A DNA stretch of 64,000 nt from Amorphoplanes friuliensis DSM 7358. Its GTDB lineage: Bacteria > Actinomycetota > Actinomycetes > Mycobacteriales > Micromonosporaceae. Every line of letters begins with the position of its first letter. Positions within the stretch are counted from its first letter, which is position 1. Positions 39,870 through 48,575 of the stretch are shown piece after piece. The position numbers were made by a program, and so were the translations under genes. The DNA lies in assembly GCF_000494755.1 (NCBI RefSeq), contig NC_022657.1, positions 8,400,001-8,464,000 on the forward strand, given 5' to 3'. The notes below the pieces were generated by a model. It saw only the letters and a list, made by a program, of their open reading frames with translations, made no database searches and was not told the DNA's origin.

Positions 39870-41153
39870 CTACGCCCGGAGGCTATCCACATTGCGCTGC
39901 GTACGCGGGGCGGCCGGGTGGCGTTCGATCAGCGGGATCGGGGGCAGCGGCGGGAGCGCACTGCCGGCCACCGAGTCGTAGAGGTGCGCGCGGGCGCGTT
40001 CGATCGCCACGTCCGCGATCTGCTCGTCCCGGGACGCCTTGCCTATGCCCTCGGCCATGACCCGCGAGGTCGCCTCGGCGTACCGGCGCACGTCCTTCAG
40101 GCCCTGCTCGTAGCCGATGGCCGCCTCGTGTTCGTGGACGCGGGCCTCCCGGGCCTCGGTCCGCTCGTACGCGTTGCCGTGCGACACGAACTTCAGCCCG
40201 ACCGCGGCGCAGTCCAGCGCGACCAGCAGCAGGGCAACACCCAGGTAGAAGACGCCGATACCCCAGAAGTCGCTGTTCACCAGGTACCACATCGCCTTGG
40301 TGCGGGCGCCGAACCCGGCGTCGGCCCGGATCGACTCGGCGTTGACCGTACGCTGGTCGGCGATCTTGGTGGTGAGGTCGGCCTCCTCGGCGGCGCGGGC
40401 GGTCCGGGCGGCCTTCTGGGTGTCCTGGAGGCGGGCGGCCTGGGCGTCGAGCCGGGCGGCCTGGTCGTCGAGGCCGCGGGAACGCTGGACCAGCGTGTCG
40501 CAGTAGCCGCCGTCGGGGCAGCCGGACCTGCGGGTGACACCGTTGCCCTCGGAGTCGGCGATGGCCTGGTCGTAGAGCTTGCGGGCGTCCCGGCGCTTCT
40601 CGGCGGCCCGGGTGTTGAGCGCCTGCACCGCGCGGTTCTCGGCGACCGTCTGCTTCTTCAGATCTCGCAGCCGGGCGTCGTACGCGGCGATCGCCCCGCT
40701 GACCTCAACCTTGCTGATCTGCTCGTTGTGCACCTCGTTGAGCCGCGCGTCGATCTCACCCTGGTACCGGGACAGCATCAGCGGCTCGGTGATGATCACG
40801 GCGAAGAGCAGCGCGAGGGCCAGACGACCGGCGTAGAGCCCGAACGTCGGCTTGCGCAGCAGGTCCTCGGGGTCCGGCGAGTCCAGGCGCTCGTAGTTGA
40901 TCGCCACCCGCCCCACCACAGCCCGGTCGTACGCGACCACACCCGTCGCGACCAGCGGCCCGACCAGCCACTGGTACCACGGGTGCGTGTAGTTCGCGCT
41001 GGCGTCGACGAAGGCCGCGCCGCCCACGGTCGCGTACGCAAAATAGAGCACGATGAACACGCCGATGGAGCTGTAGAGCACCCGATCGGAATGGGTCGTC
41101 ACGCTGTCCGGGTTCACGTTGGCGATCCGGAGCAGCACGCGACGACGACGCAT
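39870..41153 (-). CDS. DUF4407 membrane protein with periplasmic coiled coil
   Basis: A 427-residue protein: two membrane segments near the N-terminus (VLYSSIGVFIVLYFAYATV; YQWLVGPLVATGVVAYDRAVV), a third at about 110-125, a long extracytoplasmic coiled coil (about 130-290) containing a CPDGGYC pair, a fourth segment (WGIGVFYLGVALLLVALDCAAV) and a cytoplasmic helical tail. This is the DUF4407 architecture. Function unknown; large coiled-coil sensors or structural proteins are possibilities. Confidence 0.85.
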   Translation of the reverse strand: MRRRRVLLRIANVNPDSVTTHSDRVLYSSIGVFIVLYFAYATVGGAAFVDASANYTHPWYQWLVGPLVATGVVAYDRAVVGRVAINYERLDSPDPEDLLRKPTFGLYAGRLALALLFAVIITEPLMLSRYQGEIDARLNEVHNEQISKVEVSGAIAAYDARLRDLKKQTVAENRAVQALNTRAAEKRRDARKLYDQAIADSEGNGVTRRSGCPDGGYCDTLVQRSRGLDDQAARLDAQAARLQDTQKAARTARAAEEADLTTKIADQRTVNAESIRADAGFGARTKAMWYLVNSDFWGIGVFYLGVALLLVALDCAAVGLKFVSHGNAYERTEAREARVHEHEAAIGYEQGLKDVRRYAEATSRVMAEGIGKASRDEQIADVAIERARAHLYDSVAGSALPPLPPIPLIERHPAAPRTQRNVDSLRA

Positions 41154-41261
41154 GCAGCCGAGTCTTTCCCATCACAGCGGTGTTCGCGGCGAAACGGGTG
41201 GATCGAGCGGGGCCGTGGGTAAGGCTTGTGTACGGCATACCTGACGAGCACGAGGAGCACT

Positions 41262-42116
41262 ATGAGTTCCGCAGTACCGGACATCACGCTCAACGACGGA
41301 CGTACCATCCCGCAGCTCGGCTTCGGCGTCTTCCAGGTGCCGCCGGCGGAAACCCAGAAGGCCGTCGAGACGGCCATCGAGATCGGTTACCGCCACATCG
41401 ACACCGCCCAGATGTACGGCAACGAGGCCGGCGTCGGTGCCGCCGTCGCCGCGTCGGGTCTGAACCGCGACGAGTTCTTCCTGACCAGCAAGCTCAACAA
41501 CGGCTTCCACCTGCCGGACGACGCCCGCCGGTCCTTCGACGAGACGCTGAAGGCGCTCGGCACCGACCACATCGACCTGTTCCTGATCCACTGGCCGCTG
41601 CCGGGCCGCTACAACGGCGACTTCGTGCAGACGTGGAACACCCTCGAGGAGTTCTACCGCGACGGCCGCGCCCGGTCGATCGGCGTCTCCAACTTCACCC
41701 AGCACCACCTCGGGCGGCTGCGCGCCGAGACGCAGGTCCGGCCCGCGGTCAACCAGATCGAGGTCCACCCGTACCTGACGAACGACGACCTGCGCACGTA
41801 CAACACCGAGAACGAGATCGCGAACGAGGCGTACTCCCCGATCGCCCAGGGTGAGGTGCTCGGCGACCCCGTGATCGTGGACATCGCGCGTCAGGCCGGC
41901 AAGTCCCCGGCCCAGGTGGTCCTGCGCTGGCACATCCAGCGCGGCGACATCATCTTCCCCAAATCCAAGACCGCTGACCGCGTACGCGAGAACTTCGAGA
42001 TCTTCGACTTCGAGCTCGACGGCAGCGCCATGGCCAGCATCACGTCGCTGGACCGGGGCGAGAAGGGCCGCACCGGCGCCAACCCGGACACGATGAACTG
42101 GATCCCGGAGAACTGA
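41262..42116 (+). CDS. Aldo/keto reductase (DkgA-like)
   Basis: A 284-residue NADPH-dependent AKR with the full catalytic tetrad: Asp and Tyr in HIDTAQMYGNE, Lys in FFLTSKLNN, His in LFLIHWPLPG. SIGVSNFTQHHL and the C-terminal IIFPKSKTADRVREN cofactor motif are intact. ATG 41262 has a GAGGAG site. Reduces small aldehydes/ketones; substrate unspecified. It stops one base before the convergent SIMPL gene. Confidence 0.9.
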   Translation: MSSAVPDITLNDGRTIPQLGFGVFQVPPAETQKAVETAIEIGYRHIDTAQMYGNEAGVGAAVAASGLNRDEFFLTSKLNNGFHLPDDARRSFDETLKALGTDHIDLFLIHWPLPGRYNGDFVQTWNTLEEFYRDGRARSIGVSNFTQHHLGRLRAETQVRPAVNQIEVHPYLTNDDLRTYNTENEIANEAYSPIAQGEVLGDPVIVDIARQAGKSPAQVVLRWHIQRGDIIFPKSKTADRVRENFEIFDFELDGSAMASITSLDRGEKGRTGANPDTMNWIPEN

Positions 42117-42117
42117 C

Positions 42118-42765
42118 CTACTTCAGGGCTGTGGGCTCCGTGATGGTCACGCGCACGATCACCGTGGCCTCCACCGTTTGCAGTTGGGGGTCGACCTCGA
42201 GCTCGAGGTCGGCTCCCGACGAGCCCCCGACAGCCATCCGGAACATCGGATCGCCGCGGCCGTCGCTGACCTGGTCGGAGATCTCGACGAGCCGGTCGAC
42301 CTCGGCACCGACTGCTTCCGCATATTCGCGGGCCCGCCCGAGGGCGTCGCTGATGGCGGCCCGGCGCACGTCGGCACCGGCGCGGCTGCCCGGCCGCAGC
42401 TGCCACCACGGACCGGAGATCGACGTCTGATCCTGGTTGGCCAGGCGCAGCAGCAACTCGCCGAGAGCACTGAAGTCGGTCACGGTCACCGTCGTGCTGA
42501 CGCTTCCCGCGTACGCCGCGATGCGCTCGCCGCCGCCCCGCTTGAGCTCGGCATGCACCTGCACACCGCTGGTCTCGCGGCGTTCGATGGCGTCGGGGAA
42601 GTCGTCGAGGTGGCTGCGCAGCTCGGCCGCCCGCTCGGTCAGCCGGGTCAGCGCGGTCTGCCTGTCCTTGTCCCGCGCGGACACGGTCACGGAGAAGACC
42701 GCCAGCTCGGGCGGGACTTCGCGGGTCGCCTCACCGCGAACGACGATCATCGGTTGGTCGGCCAT
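42118..42765 (-). CDS. SIMPL (DUF541) domain protein
   Basis: A 215-residue protein beginning MIVVRGEATREVPPELAVFS-like, the standard opening of the SIMPL/DUF541 family, with SGVQVHAELKRGG and a late YAEAVGAEVDRLVEISD. Unlike many homologues it has no signal peptide. SIMPL proteins are of unclear function, some linked to oxidative stress or signalling. It starts nine bases after the mycosin stop and may be distal in that operon. Confidence 0.82.
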   Translation of the reverse strand: MADQPMIVVRGEATREVPPELAVFSVTVSARDKDRQTALTRLTERAAELRSHLDDFPDAIERRETSGVQVHAELKRGGGERIAAYAGSVSTTVTVTDFSALGELLLRLANQDQTSISGPWWQLRPGSRAGADVRRAAISDALGRAREYAEAVGAEVDRLVEISDQVSDGRGDPMFRMAVGGSSGADLELEVDPQLQTVEATVIVRVTITEPTALK

Positions 42766-42774
42766 GCCCTGACG

Positions 42775-43932
42775 CTACCCGCCGGCCCGGCGTGAACGCG
42801 CGGCCAGGAGACCCACCACGAGACCCACGGCCAGCAGCAGAACAAGCCCGGCACCGACGATGACCAGCGGCGGGATGCCGGTTTCCTCGGCCTTTTCCGG
42901 AGCAGTCGCTGTTTCGACCGGCTTACTGCTTTGGCTCGGCTTCGCCGCGGGTTGCTCGGCGGTCAGCGCGGCCAGCAGATCGAGCTGCCCCACGCCGTAG
43001 TAGTCGTCGCGCCCCTTGTCACCACGGTCGATCGCGGTCGAGGTGAGCCGGTCCATGACCTCGGTGGCGCTCAGCTCCGGATGTTCGGCCCGGATCAGCG
43101 CCGCGGACCCGGCCACGATGGCCGCCGCCCCGCTGGTGCCGTTGCCCCGCTGATATTTGCCACCGGGCGCCGGCCCGGGAATCTCCACCCCGGGAGCGAC
43201 CAGGTCGACGTGCTTGCCGTGGTTGGAGAACTTCGCGACCTTGTTGTTGCGGTCGACGGCACCGACAGCCAGAACCTCGGGATAACCACCCGGGAACTCG
43301 GCAACGTTGTCCGTGTCCCCGTCGTTGCCGGCAGTCGCCACCAGCACCACATCAGCGGCGATCGCCTCCTGCACCGCCGCATGCAAACTCTCGGAATCCC
43401 GCGTCGCGAAAGACATGTTGATCACCTTCGCGCCGTTCTCGACCGCCCACCGGATCCCCTGCGCCACCAGCACCGGATCGTTCACCGGCCGAATCGGCAT
43501 GATCTTCGCCGCGGGCGCGATCCCCAGCACCCCGTCGTTGCTGCCGTGCCCCCGCCCGGCGATGACCCCGGCCATGCCGGTGCCGTGCCCGTTGACGTCG
43601 AGGTTGCCGGAAGGCTTGTCCTGCGCCACCTGCCGCCCCGGCAGCACAGCACCCTTCAGATCAGGATGCGTGCCGTCCACCCCGGTATCCAGCAGACCGA
43701 CGGTGATGCCCTCGCCCTTACTGATCTTCTGCGCCTGAGCGACCTTCAACGGCCCCCAGAACCACTGCTGCTCGCGCACAGCATCAGCCCGAGCCGGCGC
43801 CGCCGTACCCACCACAAAAGCCAGCGCCGCCACGACCGCAACACCCTGCCGCACCCAGCCACCATCCCGCCGGCCATGACCAGACAGCAGAATCCGCCCT
43901 GGCCAGGCGACCGAGCCCCGCCCGCTCCCCAC
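42775..43932 (-). CDS. mycP: Type VII secretion mycosin (subtilisin-like serine protease)
   Basis: A membrane-anchored S8 protease of type VII systems. The triad is intact: Asp in VGLLDTGVDGTHPDL, His in DVNGHGTGMAGVIAG, Ser in GNGTSGAAAIVAGSAAL. A signal sequence (VAVVAALAFVVGTAAPARA) precedes the domain and a C-terminal helix (LVIVGAGLVLLLAVGLVVGL) plus basic RSRR anchors it with the catalytic part outside. GTG 43932 gives 385 residues; GTG 43854 (359 residues) is the alternative. It cleaves or licenses type VII substrates. Confidence 0.88.
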   Translation of the reverse strand: MGSGRGSVAWPGRILLSGHGRRDGGWVRQGVAVVAALAFVVGTAAPARADAVREQQWFWGPLKVAQAQKISKGEGITVGLLDTGVDGTHPDLKGAVLPGRQVAQDKPSGNLDVNGHGTGMAGVIAGRGHGSNDGVLGIAPAAKIMPIRPVNDPVLVAQGIRWAVENGAKVINMSFATRDSESLHAAVQEAIAADVVLVATAGNDGDTDNVAEFPGGYPEVLAVGAVDRNNKVAKFSNHGKHVDLVAPGVEIPGPAPGGKYQRGNGTSGAAAIVAGSAALIRAEHPELSATEVMDRLTSTAIDRGDKGRDDYYGVGQLDLLAALTAEQPAAKPSQSSKPVETATAPEKAEETGIPPLVIVGAGLVLLLAVGLVVGLLAARSRRAGG

Positions 43933-44022
43933 AGCACCGCTGGGCCGCGGAGCCCTTGCGGGGGTAATCACAGGCTGCAAAAGCCGGGCCGCGGACGTGT
44001 CGGACTGCGAACCTGGGCCAGA

Positions 44023-44048
44023 CCTCACGGTCGGGACAGGCCGTGAGG
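44023..44048 (-). terminator. Hairpin between substrate gene and mycosin gene
   Basis: CCTCACGG (44023-44030), 10-base loop, CCGTGAGG (44041-44048), a perfect 8-bp stem 22 bp after the stop of the Gly/Pro-rich gene. It may partly terminate or attenuate before mycP. Confidence 0.5.
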
Positions 44049-44069
44049 GTTGGCCTGAGGGTGTTGGGG

Positions 44070-45611
44070 TCACCCGCGCCAGCCGATGACGTTGGGGCCG
44101 GGGTCGTGGCGGGCGGTGTCCGGGGCCGGGGCGATGACGGGGTTGACGCCTTCGGCCACCTGCCATGGGTTGTCGGGGTCGAACGGGGGCTGCTCGCCGT
44201 CGCCGGTGCGGCGGGTGCCGCGGGCGGTGCCGGTCAGGCCGGGGGTGCCGGCTCCGGCGCGGGCGGAGCCGACCGGCTCGTCCGGCAGCCAGGACGGGCG
44301 GGGTGGGCGGACGGGTTCGCTCCGACCGGCGCCGCGAGCTGCTCCCGGGCGCGCACCGGCAACACCACCACGACCGGCCGGACCGCCGACGCTTCCAGCG
44401 CCACCACGACCGGCCGCGCCGCCGACGCCACCGGCGCCTGATGCACCGCCGCCGCGGGGGCCGGTGGCGGGTCGGCCTGCGGCGCCGCCGACGCCGCCGT
44501 GGGGGAGGCCGTTCGTGCCGCGGCCGGCGCCGGCCACGGACTCGCCGATGACTGCGCCGGAAGGCAGGGCGCGCGGGCCGGTTCCGGCGGGGCGGACGCC
44601 GCGGGCGGCACCGCCGACACCGTTGGCACCGAGTCCAGTCACGCCGCCACCCGTGCGGGGGCCGGTTGCGCCGCCCGTGCCGATGCCGCGTGGACCTCCC
44701 GCGCCGCCGACGCCCGGGCCGACGATCGGGCTGGGCGGTGGGGGCACGATGCCGCCACCGCCGCCGGTCGGGGGAACCACGCCGGTGCCGGGCGGGCCGG
44801 TCGGCGGGGCTGCCGGAGGCGGGTTGATGACCCCGGAAAGACCGGGACCGGTGACGGTCCCGCCGCCACCGCCACCGCCGCCGTCGGTCGGGCCGCCGGG
44901 CGAGTCCGGTGTCGGAGCACCGCCGTCGGGCACGATCGGGTCGTGGCCGGGCAGTGGGGGCACAGGGTTGTGCGGCACGGGGATGTCGGTGCTCGAACCG
45001 CCGCGGGTCGAGGACGCGCTTCCCGAGCCCGACCCGGTGTTGGACGTGGAGCCGCCGGGCTTGTCCTCGGGCTCCCACTCGGGGTCGATGGGGTCGAGCA
45101 CATAGGACTCCGGGACGCGGAGGCGGGCGACGTTGTCCTGGACGATCTGCTCAGCGGTGATCATGTGCTGCTGAGCCTTCTTGTCCAGCTCGTCCTCGGC
45201 GTTGTCCCACCACGCCGGGGTCAGGTCGTCGCTCTTCTCCTTGTACTGCTCCCAGAGCGGCTTGATGTTGTTCTTCGCCTGGCGCAGCGCCTCGAGGATG
45301 TTGGCGAGGCCGGTTGCGGTGTCGTCGGCGTCGGTCTTGGCCTGGTCCATGCGGGCGAGGAGCGTGTCGAGCTCCTCGACGAAGGCGGCCGAGCTCATGT
45401 TCTGCTCCGGCGGCCAGGCCGTCACGAGGGCCTCGCGGGCCTTGAGCAGGAGACTGCGCTGGTCCTTGACCGCGCCGGAGATCTCGCCCCAGGCGGCGAC
45501 CTGGCGCCAGGCCTCGGGGTCGTCCTCGTTCATCACCATCGACCACAGGCGCGGGGTGTTGTAGGAGCCCCAGGCCGTGCACCAGCTGCTGTTCAGCACG
45601 GGATCGCTCAC
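44070..45611 (-). CDS. PPE/WXG-like type VII substrate with Gly/Pro-rich region
   Basis: A 513-residue protein. Residues 1 to about 185 are helical with a W-x-G-like turn (AAWGEISGAV) and AFVEELDTLLARMDQAK, the export domain; about 200-470 are low-complexity Gly/Pro/Ala/Arg-rich; the last 40 hold DNPWQVAEGVNPVI, a tail common in actinomycete type VII substrates. GTG 45611 overlaps the stop of its small partner. Probably exported with that partner and processed by the adjacent mycosin; cell-wall or extracellular scaffold role is inferred. Confidence 0.75.
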   Translation of the reverse strand: MSDPVLNSSWCTAWGSYNTPRLWSMVMNEDDPEAWRQVAAWGEISGAVKDQRSLLLKAREALVTAWPPEQNMSSAAFVEELDTLLARMDQAKTDADDTATGLANILEALRQAKNNIKPLWEQYKEKSDDLTPAWWDNAEDELDKKAQQHMITAEQIVQDNVARLRVPESYVLDPIDPEWEPEDKPGGSTSNTGSGSGSASSTRGGSSTDIPVPHNPVPPLPGHDPIVPDGGAPTPDSPGGPTDGGGGGGGGTVTGPGLSGVINPPPAAPPTGPPGTGVVPPTGGGGGIVPPPPSPIVGPGVGGAGGPRGIGTGGATGPRTGGGVTGLGANGVGGAARGVRPAGTGPRALPSGAVIGESVAGAGRGTNGLPHGGVGGAAGRPATGPRGGGASGAGGVGGAAGRGGAGSVGGPAGRGGVAGARPGAARGAGRSEPVRPPRPSWLPDEPVGSARAGAGTPGLTGTARGTRRTGDGEQPPFDPDNPWQVAEGVNPVIAPAPDTARHDPGPNVIGWRG

Positions 45612-46024
45612 ATCGCCACCGCCGGTCCACCGTGCCGCGGGTTGTCGGCCCGGTCGGCCGCGATGCGGGCGGCGCGGGCCTCCTGGGCCGCGGTCCACAG
45701 TGCGTGCTCGACGAGCTTGGTGCCCTCGGCCGACTTGGCGTCGACGGCGTCGAAGTCGGCCGCGACCTTTTCCGCGGCGGCGGCGAGGAGCCGGGCCGCG
45801 GACAGGTAGTTGGTGAGATTGCTGGTCGACGCGCTCAAGCTCTGGGCGTAGCGCTGCTTGGCGGCGTGCACTCCACCGCTGACATTCGACTCACCGAACG
45901 GAACGCTGTCGAGCGGCATCTTGGCCCGGCCGACCGCAGGCTCGGTCACGTTGTCGGTGTCGGCCCGCACGTCCGTGGCGAACTTGTTGAGCCCGCCTGT
46001 CTCGACATTGATCTGATCACCCAT
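45608..46024 (-). CDS. WXG100/EspC-like type VII partner protein
   Basis: A 138-residue, Ala-rich helical protein with a strong GGGGAGG site before ATG 46024. It has FGESNVSGGVHAAKQRYAQS between two helix blocks, the helical-hairpin pattern of excreted EspC-like proteins, and a longer C-terminal tail than usual. It overlaps the substrate gene by GTGA. The ribosome-binding context is nearly the same as in the cassette at 3239, which suggests related units. Confidence 0.72.
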   Translation of the reverse strand: MGDQINVETGGLNKFATDVRADTDNVTEPAVGRAKMPLDSVPFGESNVSGGVHAAKQRYAQSLSASTSNLTNYLSAARLLAAAAEKVAADFDAVDAKSAEGTKLVEHALWTAAQEARAARIAADRADNPRHGGPAVAM

Positions 46025-46106
46025 GACAGCCTCCCCGTAGACGCGCCGTCACAACGCTCTGAGGGTAGCGACCACAGACGACATCCGGGTACCCCGGAGG
46101 GCCCGG

Positions 46107-47195
46107 TCAGGCGGTCAGACGGGCGACAGCCGCGGCGACACGTTCATCGGTGGCGGTCAACGCGATGCGGACGTGCCGCGCCGCGGACGGGCCGTAGAAC
46201 GCGCCCGGTGCGGCCAGGATGCCGCGCTGGGCGAGCCAGTCGACGGTGGCCCAGCAGTCCTCGCCGCGGGTCGACCACAGGTAGAGGCCGGCGGCGGAGT
46301 GCTCGATCTCGAACCCGGCCTTGAGCAGCGCTTCCCTGAGCGACTCCCGGCGGGCCGCGTAGAGAGCGCGCTGGTCGGCGACGTGTGTCTCGTCGCCGAG
46401 CGCGGCCACCATCGCGGCCTGCACGGGCGCCGGCACGATCATGCCGGCGTGTTTGCGGACCGCGAGCAGCTCGGCGATGAGCGCCGGGTCGCCACCGAGG
46501 AAGCCCGCGCGGTAACCGGCCAGGTTGGAGCGCTTGGAGAGCGAGTGCACCGACACGACGCCGGTGTAGTCGCCGCCGCAGACCTCGTCGGCGAGCACGG
46601 AGACCGGGGTCTCGTCCCAGCCCAGCGTCAGGTAGCACTCGTCGCTGACCACGACCGCTCCGCGCTCGCGGGCCCAGTCGACCACCTTGCGCAGGTGGGC
46701 GGCGGGCAGCACACGGCCGGTCGGGTTGGACGGCGAGTTGATCCAGACGAGCTTGACGCGCGGGTCGGGACCCAGCGCGGTCAGTGAGTCGGCGCGCACC
46801 ACCTCGGCACCGGCCAGCCGGACCCCGACCTCGTACGTCGGGTAGCAGACCTGCGGGATGACAACGACGTCACCGGGACCGACGCCCAGCAGGGTCGGCA
46901 GCCACGCCACCAGCTCCTTGGAGCCGATGGTCGGCAGCACACCGAGCTTGCCGGACGCGCCGCAGGTGCGGGCCAGCCACTCCGCGATGGCCGTCCGCAG
47001 CGCCGGGGTGCCCGCGGTGAGCGGATATCCCGGTGCGTCGGACGCCTCCGCGAGCGCGGCCCGGATCAGCGCCGGGACCGGGTCGACCGGGGTGCCGATC
47101 GAGAGGTCCACGAGGCCGTCCGGGTGCGCCGCGGCGACAGCCTTGGCCGGCTCCAGCAGGTCCCAGGGGAAGTCGGGCAGTGCGGCCGACAACAC
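46107..47195 (-). CDS. dapC: Succinyldiaminopimelate aminotransferase
   Basis: Class I PLP aminotransferase converting N-succinyl-2-amino-6-oxopimelate to N-succinyl-LL-DAP in lysine synthesis. The 362-residue product has LDLSIGTPVDPVP at the N-terminus, INSPSNPTGRVL, DECYLTLGWD and the PLP lysine in SVHSLSKRSNLAGYRAGF. GTG 47195 begins one base after the fdxA stop, the usual fdxA-dapC arrangement in actinobacteria. Confidence 0.9.
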   Translation of the reverse strand: MLSAALPDFPWDLLEPAKAVAAAHPDGLVDLSIGTPVDPVPALIRAALAEASDAPGYPLTAGTPALRTAIAEWLARTCGASGKLGVLPTIGSKELVAWLPTLLGVGPGDVVVIPQVCYPTYEVGVRLAGAEVVRADSLTALGPDPRVKLVWINSPSNPTGRVLPAAHLRKVVDWARERGAVVVSDECYLTLGWDETPVSVLADEVCGGDYTGVVSVHSLSKRSNLAGYRAGFLGGDPALIAELLAVRKHAGMIVPAPVQAAMVAALGDETHVADQRALYAARRESLREALLKAGFEIEHSAAGLYLWSTRGEDCWATVDWLAQRGILAAPGAFYGPSAARHVRIALTATDERVAAAVARLTA

Positions 47196-47196
47196 G

Positions 47197-47520
47197 TCAG
47201 TGATCGCCTCGAGGCGCCTGTGCCGCCACGAACGGGGTGTCCTTCTCGATCTTGCCGACCTTGGACGCGCCACCGGGCGAGCCGAGGCCCTCGAAGAACT
47301 CGTAGTTCGCGTTGGTGTAGTCCTTCCACTGCTCCGGGACGTCATCCTCGTAGAAGATGGCCTCGACCGGGCAGACCGGCTCGCACGCACCGCAGTCGAC
47401 GCACTCATCGGGGTGGATGTAGAGCATCCGGTTGCCCTCGTAGATGCAGTCGACGGGGCATTCTTCGATGCACGCCTTGTCGAGCACATCGACGCAGGGC
47501 TCAGCGATGATGTAGGTCAC
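47197..47520 (-). CDS. fdxA: 7Fe ferredoxin
   Basis: A 107-residue 3Fe-4S/4Fe-4S ferredoxin, electron carrier. Cys9, Cys17, Cys21 and Cys25 (CIEECPVDC) and the second set CVDCGACEPVCP match the FdxA type; the C-terminal half (WKDYTNANYEFFE) is the normal extension. GTG 47520. Upstream of and coupled to dapC. Confidence 0.95.
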   Translation of the reverse strand: MTYIIAEPCVDVLDKACIEECPVDCIYEGNRMLYIHPDECVDCGACEPVCPVEAIFYEDDVPEQWKDYTNANYEFFEGLGSPGGASKVGKIEKDTPFVAAQAPRGDH

Positions 47521-47603
47521 GGGTCTTTCCCTTCCAGAGCCACACCGCGGGACACCGCGGCGGTACGAGCAGAGCCTAGTATCTCGCCGGGAGGAGGTGG
47601 CAC

Positions 47604-48575
47604 GTGCTCCGACGGCAGGATGTGGGACACCGCGTGGTCGTTCGCCGAATTGTAGGCGTTTCCCAGGATCGCCCACTTTTCACGGACGCGCTCGGTGAGC
47701 TTGTCGAATTGACGGAGACGGAACTCACTCTCGCCACCGCCAAGGGCACCCTGCGCGTGCCGCTCGCCGAGGTCCACCGGGCCAAACGGGTGCCCGCGGC
47801 GCGCCGCCCGCCCGCCGCCGACGTGATCGCCCTGGAGCTGGCGGCGAACGATGCTTGGCCTGCTCCGATCCAGGCCCGGCTGGGCGGCTGGATCCTGCGC
47901 GCCGCGGACAACTGGACCGGCCGCGCGAACGCCGCGCTCGCCGTCGGTGACCCGGACCGCACGCTCGGCGCCGCGATCGACGCGGTCGAGCAGTGGTATG
48001 CCGCCAAGGGTCAGCGCCCCATGATCAACACCCCGATGCCGCTCGCCGCCCCGGTCAACGCCGCGCTGGACGCCCGCGGCTGGACGGCCCGCCCGCTGGT
48101 CCTGGTGCAGACCGGCCCCGTGCAGCCGCTGCTCACCGAGGTCGCCGCCCGCCGGGATCTCCCACCGGTCGAGCTGGCCGACTCCCCCACCGACGCCTGG
48201 TACGCCATGGTCGCCGCGCACAAGGGCGCCCTGCCGGCGACGGCCAGGCAGATCATCACGGGCGTGCCGGACGTGGTGTTCGCCTCGGTTCAGGACGAGA
48301 CCGGCAACCTGCTCGCGGTCGCCCGCGGCGCGGTCACCGGCCCCGACCGCTGGCTCGGGCTCTCCCTGGTGCAGACCGCGCCCTCAGCACGCCGCCGCGG
48401 CCTGGGTCGGCACGTGATGCGCGCGGTGGCCCAGTGGGCCACGCAGAGGGGCGCCGCCCGGGCCTATCTGCAGGTGGAGGAGAACAACGCCGGGGCTGTG
48501 GGGCTCTACCAGAGCCTCGGCTTCAGCACTCACCACACCTATCTCACGCGTGAGGCCCCAGAAGCCGTTCGGTGA
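47604..48575 (+). CDS. GNAT-family acetyltransferase
   Basis: A 323-residue protein; the last about 150 residues form a GNAT fold with the acetyl-CoA loop SARRRGLGRHVMRAV and AYLQVEENNAGAVGLYQSLGF. The N-terminal 60 residues include a small beta unit (GELVELTETELTLATAKGTL), and the middle is a degenerate second GNAT-like half. Divergent from fdxA. Substrate unknown. Confidence 0.83.
   Translation: MLRRQDVGHRVVVRRIVGVSQDRPLFTDALGELVELTETELTLATAKGTLRVPLAEVHRAKRVPAARRPPAADVIALELAANDAWPAPIQARLGGWILRAADNWTGRANAALAVGDPDRTLGAAIDAVEQWYAAKGQRPMINTPMPLAAPVNAALDARGWTARPLVLVQTGPVQPLLTEVAARRDLPPVELADSPTDAWYAMVAAHKGALPATARQIITGVPDVVFASVQDETGNLLAVARGAVTGPDRWLGLSLVQTAPSARRRGLGRHVMRAVAQWATQRGAARAYLQVEENNAGAVGLYQSLGFSTHHTYLTREAPEAVR

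Noticed and set aside
42775..45078. A 767-codon minus-strand frame extending the mycosin N-terminally
   Set aside because: The extra N-terminal part is a shadow of the Gly/Pro-rich substrate gene in another frame (Arg/Pro low complexity) and crosses a hairpin; the mycosin signal sequence sets the real start near 43932-43854.
46086..46098. CCGGG-TAC-CCCGG hairpin after dapC
   Set aside because: Only a 5-bp stem with a 3-base loop and no T-run; too weak to call a terminator.
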